From Anaerolineae bacterium (GTDB lineage: Bacteria; Chloroflexota; Anaerolineae; Aggregatilineales; Phototrophicaceae): a stretch of DNA of 33,563 nucleotides. The notes beneath the pieces are model-generated. The model had not been told where the DNA came from. It made no database searches and saw only the letters and a program-made list of their open reading frames with translations. This document shows positions 1 to 10,034 of the stretch, piece by piece (position 1 is the first letter of the stretch; every line of letters begins with the position of its first letter). A program made the translations under genes and the position numbers. The stretch covers positions 1 through 33,563 of the forward strand of contig JAAXID010000241.1 of the NCBI GenBank assembly GCA_012270545.1. The letters are read 5' to 3'.

Positions 1-2
1 AA

Positions 3-404
3 ATGCGCGTCGGCACCTATCTCTTTTGGGATTGGGGCAGCGTGAACACTGGCTATACCAGCTTCGACAACTGCGCCATGCGGGTGCGCACGACCGTCGT
101 CAGCGCCAACGAAGCGACCCGCGTCATCCTCGATGGTGGCAGCAAAGCCCTGCATTCGGAAACTGTCGAGGGCCTCTACGGCTATATTGAAGAATATCCA
201 GCCGCGCGTCTTCACAAGGTCAACGAAGAGCACGCTTATGTCGATTTCAGCGACTGCGCTGCTATCCCGCAAGTTGGCGCTGCCCTGCACATCGTCCCCG
301 TGCATACTTGCGTGGTGACCAACCTGCACAATCAAATCTACGGCGTCCGCGGCAACCGCGTCGAACAAGTTTGGGATGTCGCCGCGCGCGGCATGGTCTG
401 GTGA
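3..404 (+). CDS. D-threonine aldolase / D-serine dehydratase family protein, C-terminal part (5' truncated by window)
   Basis: This is the C-terminal third of a fold-type III PLP enzyme of the D-threonine aldolase/D-serine dehydratase family, which cleaves or deaminates D-hydroxy-amino acids. The visible part matches the beta-barrel C-terminal domain: GTYLFWDWG, VILDGGSKALHSE, then PVHTCVVTNLHN and the final VWDVAARG. H101 and C103 of the visible fragment (H-x-C) match the metal-binding pair I recall from eukaryotic D-serine dehydratase, whereas D-threonine aldolases tend to have H-x-D. The frame is open to the left edge and the family is usually near 380 residues, so the ATG at base 3 is internal. 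The N-terminal PLP-lysine domain lies outside the window. The M19 dipeptidase follows 52 bases downstream on the same strand. The family is confident; the exact substrate is not. Confidence 0.85.
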   Translation: MRVGTYLFWDWGSVNTGYTSFDNCAMRVRTTVVSANEATRVILDGGSKALHSETVEGLYGYIEEYPAARLHKVNEEHAYVDFSDCAAIPQVGAALHIVPVHTCVVTNLHNQIYGVRGNRVEQVWDVAARGMVW

Positions 405-456
405 CGACAGCGCCACCGAACCGGCAGTAAATCAGCGGAGCTTTCGGAGTGACAGA

Positions 457-1533
457 ATGCTGATCATTGACGCGCATCTGGACCTCGCCTGGAGCGCCCT
501 GCAATGGAACCGCAATTTGCTTGAGTCCGCCTATACGATTCGGGCGACCGAAGCCGGCATACCCGGCAAGGGAAGAGCGCAGAACACGGTGTCCCTGCCC
601 GACATGCGGCGCGGGCGAGTCGCCGTCAGCTTCGTCACGATGCTGGCGCGGTCAACGGGACATAAACGCGAATATCTCGATTACGGCTCGCAAGCGCAAG
701 CCTATGGCGTCGCCATGGGACAATTGGCATACTATCGCGCGCTGCAGATGGATGGCCATGCGCGCATTCTCAAAGACGGTCCGAGCCTGCGCGCGCATGC
801 TACCGAGTGGGAAGCCTGGGAATCAAACGGCGCTGACCCCTTAACGACGCCCCCCTTAGGCTTCGTGCTCAGCATGGAAAGCGCCGACCCCATCCGCGAT
901 CCGGCGCAGTTGGAAGGCTGGTGGAAGGCCGGCTTGCGGCTCCTGGGTCCGACGCACTACGGTCCCGGACGTTACGCCGGCGGCACCGGCAGCGAACTGG
1001 GGCTGACCGAACTGGGCGAGCCGCTGTTGCGGGAGATGAATCGTCTTGGCATATTACTGGACTTGACGCACTTAAGCGACGAGGCATTTTGGGAAGCGGT
1101 GAAGGTATATGAAGGAGCCGTGCTGGCCAGCCACAACAATTGTCGCGCGCTCGTGCCCCATCAACGGCAATTCAGCGACGAGCAGTTGAAGCTAATTATC
1201 GAGCGCGACGGCGTCGTTGGCGCCGCCTTCGATGTTTGGATGCTGCAACCGGGCTTCGTCCGCGGCGGCAGCAACGAAGCGGTCTTCATCGACACGGTGA
1301 TTGACCATATCGACCACCTCTGTCAATTGGCCGGGAACAGTCGCCACGCCGCCATCGGCACCGATCTGGACGGCGGTTTCGGACGCGAGCAATCGCCCTG
1401 TGATCTCGACACCATCGCTGACTTGCAGCAATTGCCGGCAAAACTTGCGACGCGCGGCTACGCGGAAGGCGACATCAAGAACATCATGCACGGGAACTGG
1501 CTGCGGCTGCTCTATAAGGCTTGGGGTGACTAA
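457..1533 (+). CDS. Membrane dipeptidase-like metallopeptidase (peptidase M19)
   Basis: This is a zinc dipeptidase of the renal dipeptidase family; bacterial members cleave dipeptides, often with a D residue at the C-terminal position. All expected ligands are visible: H7-x-D9 in DAHLDL, the bridging E141 in LSMES, H205 in DLTHLSD, H226 in ASHNNCRAL, and the Asp of GTDLDGG near residue 303. I placed the start at the ATG at 457, with GGAG seven bases upstream, rather than the longer track ORF at 376, which overlaps the upstream gene. The protein is 358 residues, normal for the family, with no signal peptide, so it is probably cytoplasmic. Its position after a D-amino-acid lyase suggests the pair handles D-residue dipeptides (inference). 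It converges with the aldolase gene with only 13 bases between them. Confidence 0.92.
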   Translation: MLIIDAHLDLAWSALQWNRNLLESAYTIRATEAGIPGKGRAQNTVSLPDMRRGRVAVSFVTMLARSTGHKREYLDYGSQAQAYGVAMGQLAYYRALQMDGHARILKDGPSLRAHATEWEAWESNGADPLTTPPLGFVLSMESADPIRDPAQLEGWWKAGLRLLGPTHYGPGRYAGGTGSELGLTELGEPLLREMNRLGILLDLTHLSDEAFWEAVKVYEGAVLASHNNCRALVPHQRQFSDEQLKLIIERDGVVGAAFDVWMLQPGFVRGGSNEAVFIDTVIDHIDHLCQLAGNSRHAAIGTDLDGGFGREQSPCDLDTIADLQQLPAKLATRGYAEGDIKNIMHGNWLRLLYKAWGD

Positions 1534-1546
1534 GACGCGCCGGATT

Positions 1547-2332
1547 CTACAAGCGTCCTTCCAGCATTCGGTCCATTTCTTCACTGGCTTGCCGCAGGAT
1601 TTGACGCAAGGCGAAGTCGCTGCCATGCGGCACCATGAGCGCGCCTTGACGCCTGTATCGGTCGACTTCTTCAATTGAGGCAGCGGTCCGCGCCCATACT
1701 TTGCCATGCTGCTTCGCCGAGGCCGCCACCCGGGCAACCGCATCGTCAACAGACATGCCGTACTCTGGATAAGTCTCCAAGCGAAGACCGAGGTCAGCCG
1801 GACCGACGAATAGCGCGTCAATGCCCGCAACCGCGGCGATCTCGTCGGCGTTGGCAACCGCTTCCGGCGTTTCTATCTGGGCGACGATATAGGTCTCGCG
1901 ATTCGCATCCGCAATGTACGTGCTGCCGCTCCGCCAACTGTCCAATCCAAAATCCGCGTCGAGGCCCGCCCCATCAAGCCCGCGGTTGCCAATTGGCGGG
2001 TACTTTGCCGCCATTACGATGCCGCGAGCTGTTTCCGCGTCCGAGACGAAGGGGATCATCAAGCCGGCCGCGCCATCTTCCAGGAAGCGATAAAGCCTGG
2101 TTCGCTGCGTCGTCGGCGGCCGGATCAGGCAGTCGATATCATATCGCTGGCAGAGCGCCAATAGATGCTGCACTTCACGGACTTCGAAGTTGCGATGTTC
2201 CAGATCGAGCCAAATGCCGTCATATCGATAATGCGCCGCGTAGCGAATGTAGAACGGCAGCACGTGCCCCAGCGAACAGAATCGCGCGAACTCGCCCGCC
2301 CGCCATTTCGCCAGCACCTTGCTCTTTCGCAT
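1547..2332 (-). CDS. HpcH/HpaI-type 2-keto acid aldolase
   Basis: This is a class II pyruvate aldolase of the HpcH/HpaI (2-keto-3-deoxy-L-rhamnonate aldolase-like) family, which cleaves 2-keto-3-deoxy acids to pyruvate and an aldehyde. Recognisable pieces are DGIWLDLEHRNFE, the metal-ligand strand QIETPEAV, and GIDALFVGPADLGLRLE. The start is set at the ATG at 2332 (protein MRKSKVL) because GGGAGG lies about eight bases before it; the track ORF adds 11 residues from an earlier codon. The product is 261 residues, typical for the family. It is the last gene of the minus-strand run behind an aminotransferase and an Rbs-type importer, which suggests that the imported compound is converted to a 2-keto-3-deoxy acid and split here. 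The substrate cannot be read from sequence. Confidence 0.88.
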   Translation of the reverse strand: MRKSKVLAKWRAGEFARFCSLGHVLPFYIRYAAHYRYDGIWLDLEHRNFEVREVQHLLALCQRYDIDCLIRPPTTQRTRLYRFLEDGAAGLMIPFVSDAETARGIVMAAKYPPIGNRGLDGAGLDADFGLDSWRSGSTYIADANRETYIVAQIETPEAVANADEIAAVAGIDALFVGPADLGLRLETYPEYGMSVDDAVARVAASAKQHGKVWARTAASIEEVDRYRRQGALMVPHGSDFALRQILRQASEEMDRMLEGRL

Positions 2333-2455
2333 GATTTTCGCCTCCCTCGCTAAAGTCTTCGCCACAATTTCGACACATTCTAACCAATCAATGGCGAGCC
2401 TCTATATGAAATGAATTCTGTTGCGCTGGCAGCGAAGCGATTGCAAGCCCAGTGA

Positions 2456-3613
2456 CTAGGAGAGCAGTGGCCGGATCCGCTCAAGCGCCCGCTCCAGCAG
2501 GGGCAGATCGGCAGCGAAACAAAGTCGGAGATAACCTTCGCCCTGGGGACCAAAGGCCGCGCCCGGCGCCAGACCGACGCCGCACTGACGCAAAACCTGC
2601 TCGGCAAAGGCGTAGCTGTCGCTCACGCCGTCCACTGAAAAGAAGGCGTAGAAAGCCGCCCGCGGAAGGGGAAAGGTCACACGGGGCAATTCGTCGAAAG
2701 CGCATGCGACCGCCTCCAGCGCGGCACGGTAACGCGCCGCTGACGCGCGGATGAAGGCTTCACCTTGCTGCAATGCCGTGATGCCGGCGATTTGAACCGG
2801 CGCGAAAATGCAGGAGTAGTTGAACTCGCTCACGATCTCCAGCGTACTGATTAGCGACTTCGGCGCCGTCAGCCAGCCCAGACGCCAGCCCGTCATCGCC
2901 CAGGACTTCGAGAAGCTGTTGACGATCAGGTACTTGTCGTCCTCGGTCACCTTGTCGCTGAAGCTCGGCGCATAATCACAATCGTAGACGATGCGACTGT
3001 ATACCTCGTCCGCGATAAGCCAGAGATCGCGTTCACGGCAGAAATCAAGGATCAGCTGCTGTTCGGCATCCGCCAGCATCCAGCCAGTCGGATTGTTCGG
3101 CGAGTTGATTAGCAGGGCACTCGTATTCGCTTTGCAGGCGGCGAAGAGTTCATCCAGATCCAGGCGCCATTGACCACAGCGCGGGCGCAAGGGCACGCGG
3201 ACGATCTCCGCGCCCAGAATTTCGGCGGCCGCCGGCAGATTCGGCCATACCGGCGAAGGGATGACCAGGGCATCGCCCTCGGCGACGATGCACTGAAGCG
3301 CGACCGCCAACGCTGTCATGCCCGATGGCGTCACAGCGACATTGTCCGCCGCAAGGTTTATGCCGTAGAGCCCGTTCATATAGTCCGCAAGCGCCTGCCT
3401 CAACTCAATGATGCCCAGGTTGGGCTGATAAAATGTCTGCCCTTCGTCGAGCGCGTCTTTGGCCGCTTGACGGATGAACTGTGGCGTTGGCTTGTCCGGC
3501 TCGCCAAACCACAAGGGGATGACATCCGTCCGGCCGATTGCGGAGTTCGAGAGTTTGCGGATTAAGCTCGGCTGCAGCGCCTGTACGCTGGGACGATGCG
3601 CGCGTATCGGCAT
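2456..3613 (-). CDS. PLP-dependent class I/II aminotransferase
   Basis: This is a fold-type I aminotransferase of the AspC/AatA-like group, 385 residues, full length for the family. The PLP-lysine motif is SFSKSWAMTGWRLGW, the substrate/PLP loop is NSPNNPTGW, and the Asp/Tyr region reads DEVYSRIVYD. It transfers an amino group between an amino acid and a keto acid in the cytoplasm; the specificity is not determinable by eye. The start codon lies five bases after the upstream permease stop, and a GGAGGGAG Shine-Dalgarno sequence is embedded in the last codons of that permease, so the two genes are translationally linked. Being downstream of an importer and upstream of an HpaI aldolase suggests it turns the imported amine or amino acid into the keto acid used next (inference). 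Confidence 0.92.
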   Translation of the reverse strand: MPIRAHRPSVQALQPSLIRKLSNSAIGRTDVIPLWFGEPDKPTPQFIRQAAKDALDEGQTFYQPNLGIIELRQALADYMNGLYGINLAADNVAVTPSGMTALAVALQCIVAEGDALVIPSPVWPNLPAAAEILGAEIVRVPLRPRCGQWRLDLDELFAACKANTSALLINSPNNPTGWMLADAEQQLILDFCRERDLWLIADEVYSRIVYDCDYAPSFSDKVTEDDKYLIVNSFSKSWAMTGWRLGWLTAPKSLISTLEIVSEFNYSCIFAPVQIAGITALQQGEAFIRASAARYRAALEAVACAFDELPRVTFPLPRAAFYAFFSVDGVSDSYAFAEQVLRQCGVGLAPGAAFGPQGEGYLRLCFAADLPLLERALERIRPLLS

Positions 3614-3618
3614 GGACT

Positions 3619-4589
3619 TTAGTCTCCCTCCTGCTTGTAGAGCGCCACCGCCGCCACGATGATGATGCCCTGAATAAGACCTTGAATGAACTGATTCACG
3701 CCCAGCATGACCAGCAGATTGGCTGTGATGCCGAGAAGCAGCACGCCTCCCAGCGTCCCAACCACGGTGCCGCGGCCGCCGAAGAGGCTGGTGCCGCCAA
3801 TGATAACCGCTGTGATCGTCTGTAATTCGATGCCATCGCCGATGGCAGGGTCGCCAACGCCCATGCGCGACAGCCAGAGTAAGCCCGTTATGGACGCGCT
3901 GATGCTGCAGATGACATAGACGCCGTAGCGAACCAGCTTGACCGGCACCCCCGAGAGATGCGCCACTTCAATGTTGCCGCCGATAGCGTACAGATATTTG
4001 CCAAAGGCCGTATAGCGCAGAAGCAGCGCGGTAAGAACCAGGAGGGCACCAAACATAATGGCAATGACCGGCAGCGGACCGATCTTCTGCACATAAAACA
4101 TGATGAAGGGTCTGCTCGCCGAGCCCACCGGTGAAGTCGAAATGCTGAGGCTGATGCCACGCAAAATGCCCAGCGAGGCCAGCGTGACGATAAAAGGCGC
4201 GATCTTCACCTCGTTGACGAGGAAAGCGTGAATCAACCCGACCACCAGCCCGAGCGCCAAAGTCGCCGCGATCGCCGCGCCCTGGTTGCCCACTTCGCCA
4301 TTCATCACGATGGCCGAAACGAGAATCGACAATTTCACCAGCGAACCAACCGAGAGGTCGATGCCAGCAGTCAAGATGACCAGCATCTGGCCCAAGGCGA
4401 CGATGCCCAGAAAAGCGGCCTGACGGGCGACATTGGTCAGGTTGCGCACGGTCAGAAAGCGCTCCGACTGCGTGGCGCCGATAATGATCAAAACGACGAT
4501 AAATCCGTAAACGGCGAAGATCGGACCGTAGCGCCGCAGAAACAGCCGCTGGGAATCGCTTAGCCCACCAAAAAGCCGCGCCGAGACGT

Positions 4590-4593
<4 letters not shown>
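3619..4593 (-). CDS. RbsC-type ABC sugar permease (copy 1)
   Basis: This is an inner-membrane permease of the ribose/xylose/galactose importer family (BPD_transp_2), 324 residues with about eight to ten hydrophobic helices. Family signatures are the AALGQMLVILTAGIDLSVGS-like stretch (here VALGQMLVILTAGIDLSVG) and the C-terminal AVIIGGTSLFGGRGT. Its ATG overlaps the stop of the RbsA-type ATPase gene by four bases (ATGA), showing tight coupling. A second, different permease of the same family (7456-8439) lies upstream in the same run, so the transporter probably uses a permease heterodimer like the YtfT/YjfF pair of E. coli. The substrate is unknown. Confidence 0.92.
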
Positions 4594-6101
<1,508 letters not shown>

Positions 6102-6115
6102 GCCCTTTCGAGGCC

Positions 6116-6157
6116 GCCCCCATCCCCGGACCCTTCCCCCAAAATGAGGGAAGGGAG
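6116..6157. repeat. GC-rich palindromic repeat, copy 1 (42 bp), between binding-protein and ATPase genes
   Basis: This 42-base element is nearly identical to one at 30846-30886; the second copy lacks a single A in the middle. In transcript orientation it folds into CCCTTCCC / GGGAAGGG with a short AT-rich loop. It lies between the end of the binding-protein gene (6208) and the start of the ATPase gene (6101), so it is transcribed within the operon. No U-run follows, so it is better read as an mRNA-stabilising or attenuating hairpin than as a full terminator. Confidence 0.85.
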
Positions 6158-6207
6158 TGATCTATGTGCGATCAGTTAGACAAAGTCTCTCGTTATGAGG
6201 GGCTCTC

Positions 6208-7350
6208 CTATTCTTCAACGAGGAAGCCGAGCTCCGCCAGTTTCTCATCGGACATGATGACCGGACCATGCACGTCGTCGCTCCATCTCGGTCTGTAATA
6301 ATCCGCAGCCTCGACATCGGTGAAGGGACGGGCTTCGGGCATCGTATCGATGAAGTCGATGAAGCGCGGAGTGGGCTCGCCTTGCAGAATCTGAATGGCG
6401 GCGTCGAGGCAGAGCGTGATCATCGCGTTGGGGTACATCCAGGCATAGAATGGGAAGCCGTGTTCAATCGCCGAGCGCAGGAAGCCATTCTGCATTTCTC
6501 CGCCAGCTATCGGCGGGATCTCCATCCCGGCATCCTCATAGGCGCTGATCATGCCCTGGACCATCTGCGCGCCGCCCGACCAGATGCCATCAATCTCGTC
6601 GCCGTGCTGCGCCAGCCATGTCTCCATGATCTTCTTGCCTTCGGCCGGTGACCAGAAGCCCGGTTGGTTGTCGAGCAATTCGATGCCATAAGAGTCGAAG
6701 ACGGCCAGGGCACCTTCTTCCATGATGACCGAGGTGGTCACGCCCGGTATGCCCGTCATCATCAAGAAGTTGCCATCGGCGCCAACGGTGTCAATCAGCC
6801 ACAGCGCCAACTTAGCGCCGATATTATAGAGATTGGTGCCGACCTCGGTGACGAAGTTGTCGGTTTCCACCGCGCTGGCGCAGAGCACAACGGGAACGCC
6901 CTGCATCATCGCCCGCTCAACTGGCGCCGACAATGCAGCCGCGCCCATGGGCACCAGAATCAGCGCGTCAGGTTCCTGCGCCAGCAAGTCTTCCACCTGC
7001 GGCACCTGGATATCAGCGCTGGCCTGGGCGTCGCCATACAGGAATTCGGAGATGACCTCTTCGCCCAATTCTTCGACGTGCCAGTAGGCATGCGCGTCAA
7101 AAAGCGCCGACCAGGCGTTGCTCGTTCCCTGCGCCGCCAGGGCGATGCGATATGGCGGATCCTTGGCGAATTCGCCGGTATCGTAGACTTCATCAAGGCG
7201 CGAGAGCACGCTCTGCAAATAGGGCGAGGCGTCGATCATTTCCTGCGTGATTTCGAATTCCGCCATTGCGCTGTCTTGCCCGATCGACACAAGCGACATG
7301 CCGAGCAGCAGCGACAAAATGAACAGCCCGCAAATCAGTTTCCTCAACAT
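6208..7350 (-). CDS. Sugar-type ABC substrate-binding protein (periplasmic binding protein type 1)
   Basis: This is an extracytoplasmic solute-binding protein of the RbsB/periplasmic_binding_4 type, 380 residues. It begins with a signal peptide (MLRKLICGLFILSLLLGMSL) and a likely type I cleavage near IGQDSAMA; there is no lipobox cysteine at the end of the hydrophobic core. The mature part has the expected two-lobe pattern: PPYRIALAAQGTSNAW, LILVPMGAAALSAPVERA, GVPVVLC, and the second-lobe IAGGEMQNGFLRSAIE. A GGGAGG sequence sits about nine bases before the ATG. It forms an importer with the RbsA-type ATPase and two RbsC-type permeases in the same run. The ligand is unknown; the neighbouring aminotransferase and aldolase hint that it may not be a plain pentose. 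Confidence 0.9.
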   Translation of the reverse strand: MLRKLICGLFILSLLLGMSLVSIGQDSAMAEFEITQEMIDASPYLQSVLSRLDEVYDTGEFAKDPPYRIALAAQGTSNAWSALFDAHAYWHVEELGEEVISEFLYGDAQASADIQVPQVEDLLAQEPDALILVPMGAAALSAPVERAMMQGVPVVLCASAVETDNFVTEVGTNLYNIGAKLALWLIDTVGADGNFLMMTGIPGVTTSVIMEEGALAVFDSYGIELLDNQPGFWSPAEGKKIMETWLAQHGDEIDGIWSGGAQMVQGMISAYEDAGMEIPPIAGGEMQNGFLRSAIEHGFPFYAWMYPNAMITLCLDAAIQILQGEPTPRFIDFIDTMPEARPFTDVEAADYYRPRWSDDVHGPVIMSDEKLAELGFLVEE

Positions 7351-7376
7351 TAGCTTTCCTCCCTAAGATTGCTAAA

Positions 7377-7403
7377 GGTCAACACGTGTTATTTCGCATG
7401 ACC
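7377..7403. promoter_or_regulatory. Palindromic site upstream of the binding-protein gene
   Basis: In the 105-base gap ahead of the binding-protein gene there is a perfect 10-base palindrome AACACGTGTT (7381-7390). It lies inside a wider inverted pair GGTCA (7377-7381) and TGACC (7399-7403). It could be a repressor operator or, in RNA, a hairpin just upstream of the ribosome binding site. The site is seen in the sequence; its function is a guess. Confidence 0.3.
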
Positions 7404-7455
7404 TGCTTTCTAATCAACTCCATTGTCCAAATCCGCCCCCTTTCCTTTTCAATGC

Positions 7456-8439
7456 CTACTCTTCAACATTGGCGAGGCTGTACAAGGTCACCGCGCCCAG
7501 AATCACCAATCCTTTGATGATGAACTGCACCTCAATATCCAAACCCATCAGCAGCGCCATTGTGCTGAGTACCTGAATCATCAGCACGCCGGCGATCGTT
7601 CCCAGCAAGCCGCCGCGTCCGCCGACGAAGGCAGTCCCGCCGACAATGGCCGCAGCGATCGAGTCCAGCTCGAGCCCAGTGCCGATGAAGCGATCGACAT
7701 AGCCGACATAGCCAGTCAGCACGACGCCGGAGGCAACCGCCAGGCAGCTGCCCAGGATATACACGGAGATGCGGATGGCGTCGACCGAGATGCCCGAAAG
7801 GCGCGCCGCTTCGATGTTGCTGCCGACGGCATAGACTTTGCGGCCATAAGCGGTGCGCCGCAAGACGAAGATGAAAAACGCGTTCAGCCCCAGCCACAAG
7901 AGCAGCGGAATCGAAAGCACAAACCAGGACTGATTGACGATGCCCAAAACCTCCGGCACGAAACCGCCGGGCACGCCCTTCGTGTAGGCTTGCGTGGCGC
8001 CTTTGACCAGCACAAGCATCCCCAATGTCGCCACAAACGGGGGCACGCGCCGCTTGGTAACCAGCACGCCATTGCCCAAGCCCACAATCGCGCCCAGCGC
8101 CAGCGCAATCAAAATCGCCGGCAGCACCAGCTCATCACGTCCGTTGGTGACGTCCGCCACCACAATCGAGGTCATGATGAAGATGCCGCCGATGGACAGG
8201 TCCAAGCCCGCGACCAGCAGAATCATCGTCTGCCCGATGGCGACGATGCCCAATTGCGACGCCTGCCGCATGACAACGGCGATGGTGTTGACATCGTAGA
8301 GCTTCGGCGTCAAAACGGCCGCGGCGAGCAGCAGAACCACCAGCGCGATGTACACGCCGTAATTGGCGATGAACAGCCGCAGCCGCCAGCCGTTGAAACT
8401 TGTCGCTGATTCGTATGGCTTTGCGACGCTCATTCGCAT
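7456..8439 (-). CDS. RbsC-type ABC sugar permease (copy 2)
   Basis: This is a second inner-membrane permease of the ribose-type importer family, 327 residues, clearly diverged from copy 1. It carries the signatures VAIGQTMILLVAGLDLSIGG and AAAIVGGTAFVGGRGG and about eight to ten hydrophobic segments. Two in-frame ATGs (8439 and 8433) are possible; a GGGA is better spaced from the second, so the first two residues are uncertain. It precedes the binding protein in the minus-strand run and probably pairs with copy 1 in one transporter served by the single RbsA-type ATPase. Confidence 0.92.
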   Translation of the reverse strand: MRMSVAKPYESATSFNGWRLRLFIANYGVYIALVVLLLAAAVLTPKLYDVNTIAVVMRQASQLGIVAIGQTMILLVAGLDLSIGGIFIMTSIVVADVTNGRDELVLPAILIALALGAIVGLGNGVLVTKRRVPPFVATLGMLVLVKGATQAYTKGVPGGFVPEVLGIVNQSWFVLSIPLLLWLGLNAFFIFVLRRTAYGRKVYAVGSNIEAARLSGISVDAIRISVYILGSCLAVASGVVLTGYVGYVDRFIGTGLELDSIAAAIVGGTAFVGGRGGLLGTIAGVLMIQVLSTMALLMGLDIEVQFIIKGLVILGAVTLYSLANVEE

Positions 8440-8496
8440 TCCCGATCGGCATGCCGAGCAGCGAGCGCTGTCATTTCACCGCGCTATGCCAGGCCC

Positions 8497-9012
8497 TTAG
8501 TGGGGGGCGGCCGGCGCATCCTGGTCATCGAGATACTTCGCCGCCCACTCGACGCCTTCCCAGGAAATTATCTTCTCCGGCGTGATTTTGACCAGGTAAC
8601 GCGGGCGCACTCTTGAAGGCTCCAGATACTCCGGACCGCGTTCGCCCAAATAACGCACCGACATCCGCCGGCCGATTTCCAGCCACTCGCCGTGCATCAG
8701 CGCCGGACCTTCAACGACTTCCGCCGGGCCGCGGAACAGCACACGGGTGTAGGGGCTGCTGTCCTTGGCGCAGGAAACCGAACAACGCGGGAAGCGAAGC
8801 AAATGCTGCGCGAAAATCGTCTTCGCGCGCGGGATGACCCACATCGCTTCCCCATCCCATTCCTGCCAGACAGGCGTGATATACGGGTCGCCCTTGCTGT
8901 CGACGGTGGCGATCCGCGCGACAACAGGCCCATCGAGGAACTCCTGCAGCTCCTCCGCGTTCAACGCGCGCATCTTGCCCATCCACTCGGGGTACTCTCT
9001 TTTTGCGCTCAT
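8497..9012 (-). CDS. Pyridoxamine 5'-phosphate oxidase-like (split-barrel) flavoprotein
   Basis: This is a small split-barrel protein of the PNPOx-like superfamily, which binds FMN, F420 or sometimes heme. Typical features are the N-terminal LNAEELQEFLDGPVVARIATV, DSKGDPYITPVWQEWDGEAMW, then VLFRGPAEVVEG and a C-terminal RYLVKITPEKIISWEGVEW. I set the start at the ATG at 9012 (MSAKREYPEW), with AAAGGAC correctly placed upstream, rather than 27 codons earlier; the product is 171 residues. It lies between the VOC gene and permease copy 2 in the same direction. The cofactor and reaction are not determinable from the sequence. Confidence 0.82.
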   Translation of the reverse strand: MSAKREYPEWMGKMRALNAEELQEFLDGPVVARIATVDSKGDPYITPVWQEWDGEAMWVIPRAKTIFAQHLLRFPRCSVSCAKDSSPYTRVLFRGPAEVVEGPALMHGEWLEIGRRMSVRYLGERGPEYLEPSRVRPRYLVKITPEKIISWEGVEWAAKYLDDQDAPAAPH

Positions 9013-9139
9013 AAACTGTCCTTTCCGCAAGAATACTATCTCGACTGTACATGATTTATTCGGCGCGCCTGGTTGGCGTCCTGCCTTTCCCAAAGTATAT
9101 CCAATGTTGCGTGAGCTGCCAAAATAACAGGCTTATCGA

Positions 9140-9910
9140 CTAGACAAATTCTATGCGTACGCCGGCCGCTACACGCGGATCGACAACGCCTTTCACGCCG
9201 CCCGTCTTGAAGCGGATCCGAAAGGGCAGAGGCCGGTTCAGCGCGATATGTTCGTGCATGGGACCGGTCTCGTCGGCGGGCCTCAAGTATTCCAGGCGAT
9301 GCGGACCGACCTGATAGACCAGGCCTGAGGCATTGAGCACATCGTCGCGCGCCGGCTCGCCCACGCTCCCCAGAGCCGCGCTCATGATCCGCTCCGTCAA
9401 GGCGATATCGCTTGCAGCCAGCGTAATCGTGTCGATGCCGGTTACCCCATTCGCGTGCTCGTTCTCTTTGGGAACCCGTTCCTCGCGCGGCGTTTCATCT
9501 TCGATGATGAAGGGGATCAGCCCTTGATACTGACCATAGATCTCATTGTTCAGCCAGGAAAGCTGATAGCCATCGAAGCGCACGCGGCTCAAGCCGACCA
9601 GCGGGCTCATTTCGACGCCTTGTTTCTCAAAGACGGCATAGTCGGCGCGGATGTCATCCGTTTGCATGCAGACGTCGATCAGCCCGCCGCCCTTGCTGTG
9701 CACAGCATCCCACCAATAATGCTTCGGGCTCTCCTCGTAGAATGAGAGCAGCTCGATATAAGCGCCATCCTGCAGCCCGACCAAGGTATTGTACGAGCCG
9801 ATCGGGTGGCGTCCGCCAGCGACCACATTGAAGCCGAGCGCCTTGAACGCCGCCGTCAAGTCGTCGAGTTTCGCACCCGCAATGACGATGTGGTCAATTC
9901 CAATAAGCAT
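9140..9910 (-). CDS. VOC (glyoxalase-like) superfamily protein
   Basis: This is a vicinal-oxygen-chelate fold protein of the Glyoxalase_3-like type, about 256 residues, with two repeated modules. The first module starts IGIDHIVIAGAKLDDLTAAF and carries GAYIELLSFYE; the second starts TGIDTITLAASDIALTERIM and ends with HRLEYLRP. Family members are metal-dependent isomerases, dioxygenases or resistance proteins, so no reaction is assigned. I chose the ATG at 9910 because GGAG is seven bases upstream; the track start is a TTG seven codons earlier. It is the first gene of the minus-strand run and has a candidate promoter (9944-9952) directly upstream. Confidence 0.82.
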   Translation of the reverse strand: MLIGIDHIVIAGAKLDDLTAAFKALGFNVVAGGRHPIGSYNTLVGLQDGAYIELLSFYEESPKHYWWDAVHSKGGGLIDVCMQTDDIRADYAVFEKQGVEMSPLVGLSRVRFDGYQLSWLNNEIYGQYQGLIPFIIEDETPREERVPKENEHANGVTGIDTITLAASDIALTERIMSAALGSVGEPARDDVLNASGLVYQVGPHRLEYLRPADETGPMHEHIALNRPLPFRIRFKTGGVKGVVDPRVAAGVRIEFV

Positions 9911-9943
9911 GCCTGTCTCCAATTCTTCCAAAACAATTGCGCG

Positions 9944-9952
9944 AGTATATCA
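9944..9952 (-). promoter_or_regulatory. Candidate extended -10 promoter for the VOC gene run
   Basis: On the minus strand the sequence reads TGATATACT, an extended -10 element (TGn-TATACT). It is placed about 34 bases before the VOC start, giving a short leader of roughly 27 bases. No good -35 is present, which is acceptable for this promoter type. It is a motif match only. Confidence 0.4.
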
Positions 9953-10034
9953 TGCCCTGCGCGCGGGCCTTCCTTGACGAATGCTGGCGAGTTCGTTCTA
10001 CTTGTAATCTAAGGCTTTCTTTTGGAGCAATCTC

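Noticed and set aside
6664-7353. Plus-strand ORF of 229 residues
   Set aside because: It is a mirror of the binding-protein gene on the opposite strand, with no recognisable motif or ribosome binding site.
7423-8409. Plus-strand ORF of 328 residues
   Set aside because: It is antisense to the RbsC-type permease copy 2; its His, Gln and Asp-rich, low-complexity translation is a shadow of the real gene.
9974-10009. TTGACG and TGTAAT as a promoter for the MBL-fold gene
   Set aside because: The spacing is about 24 bases, too long for a standard promoter; no better -10 is placed.
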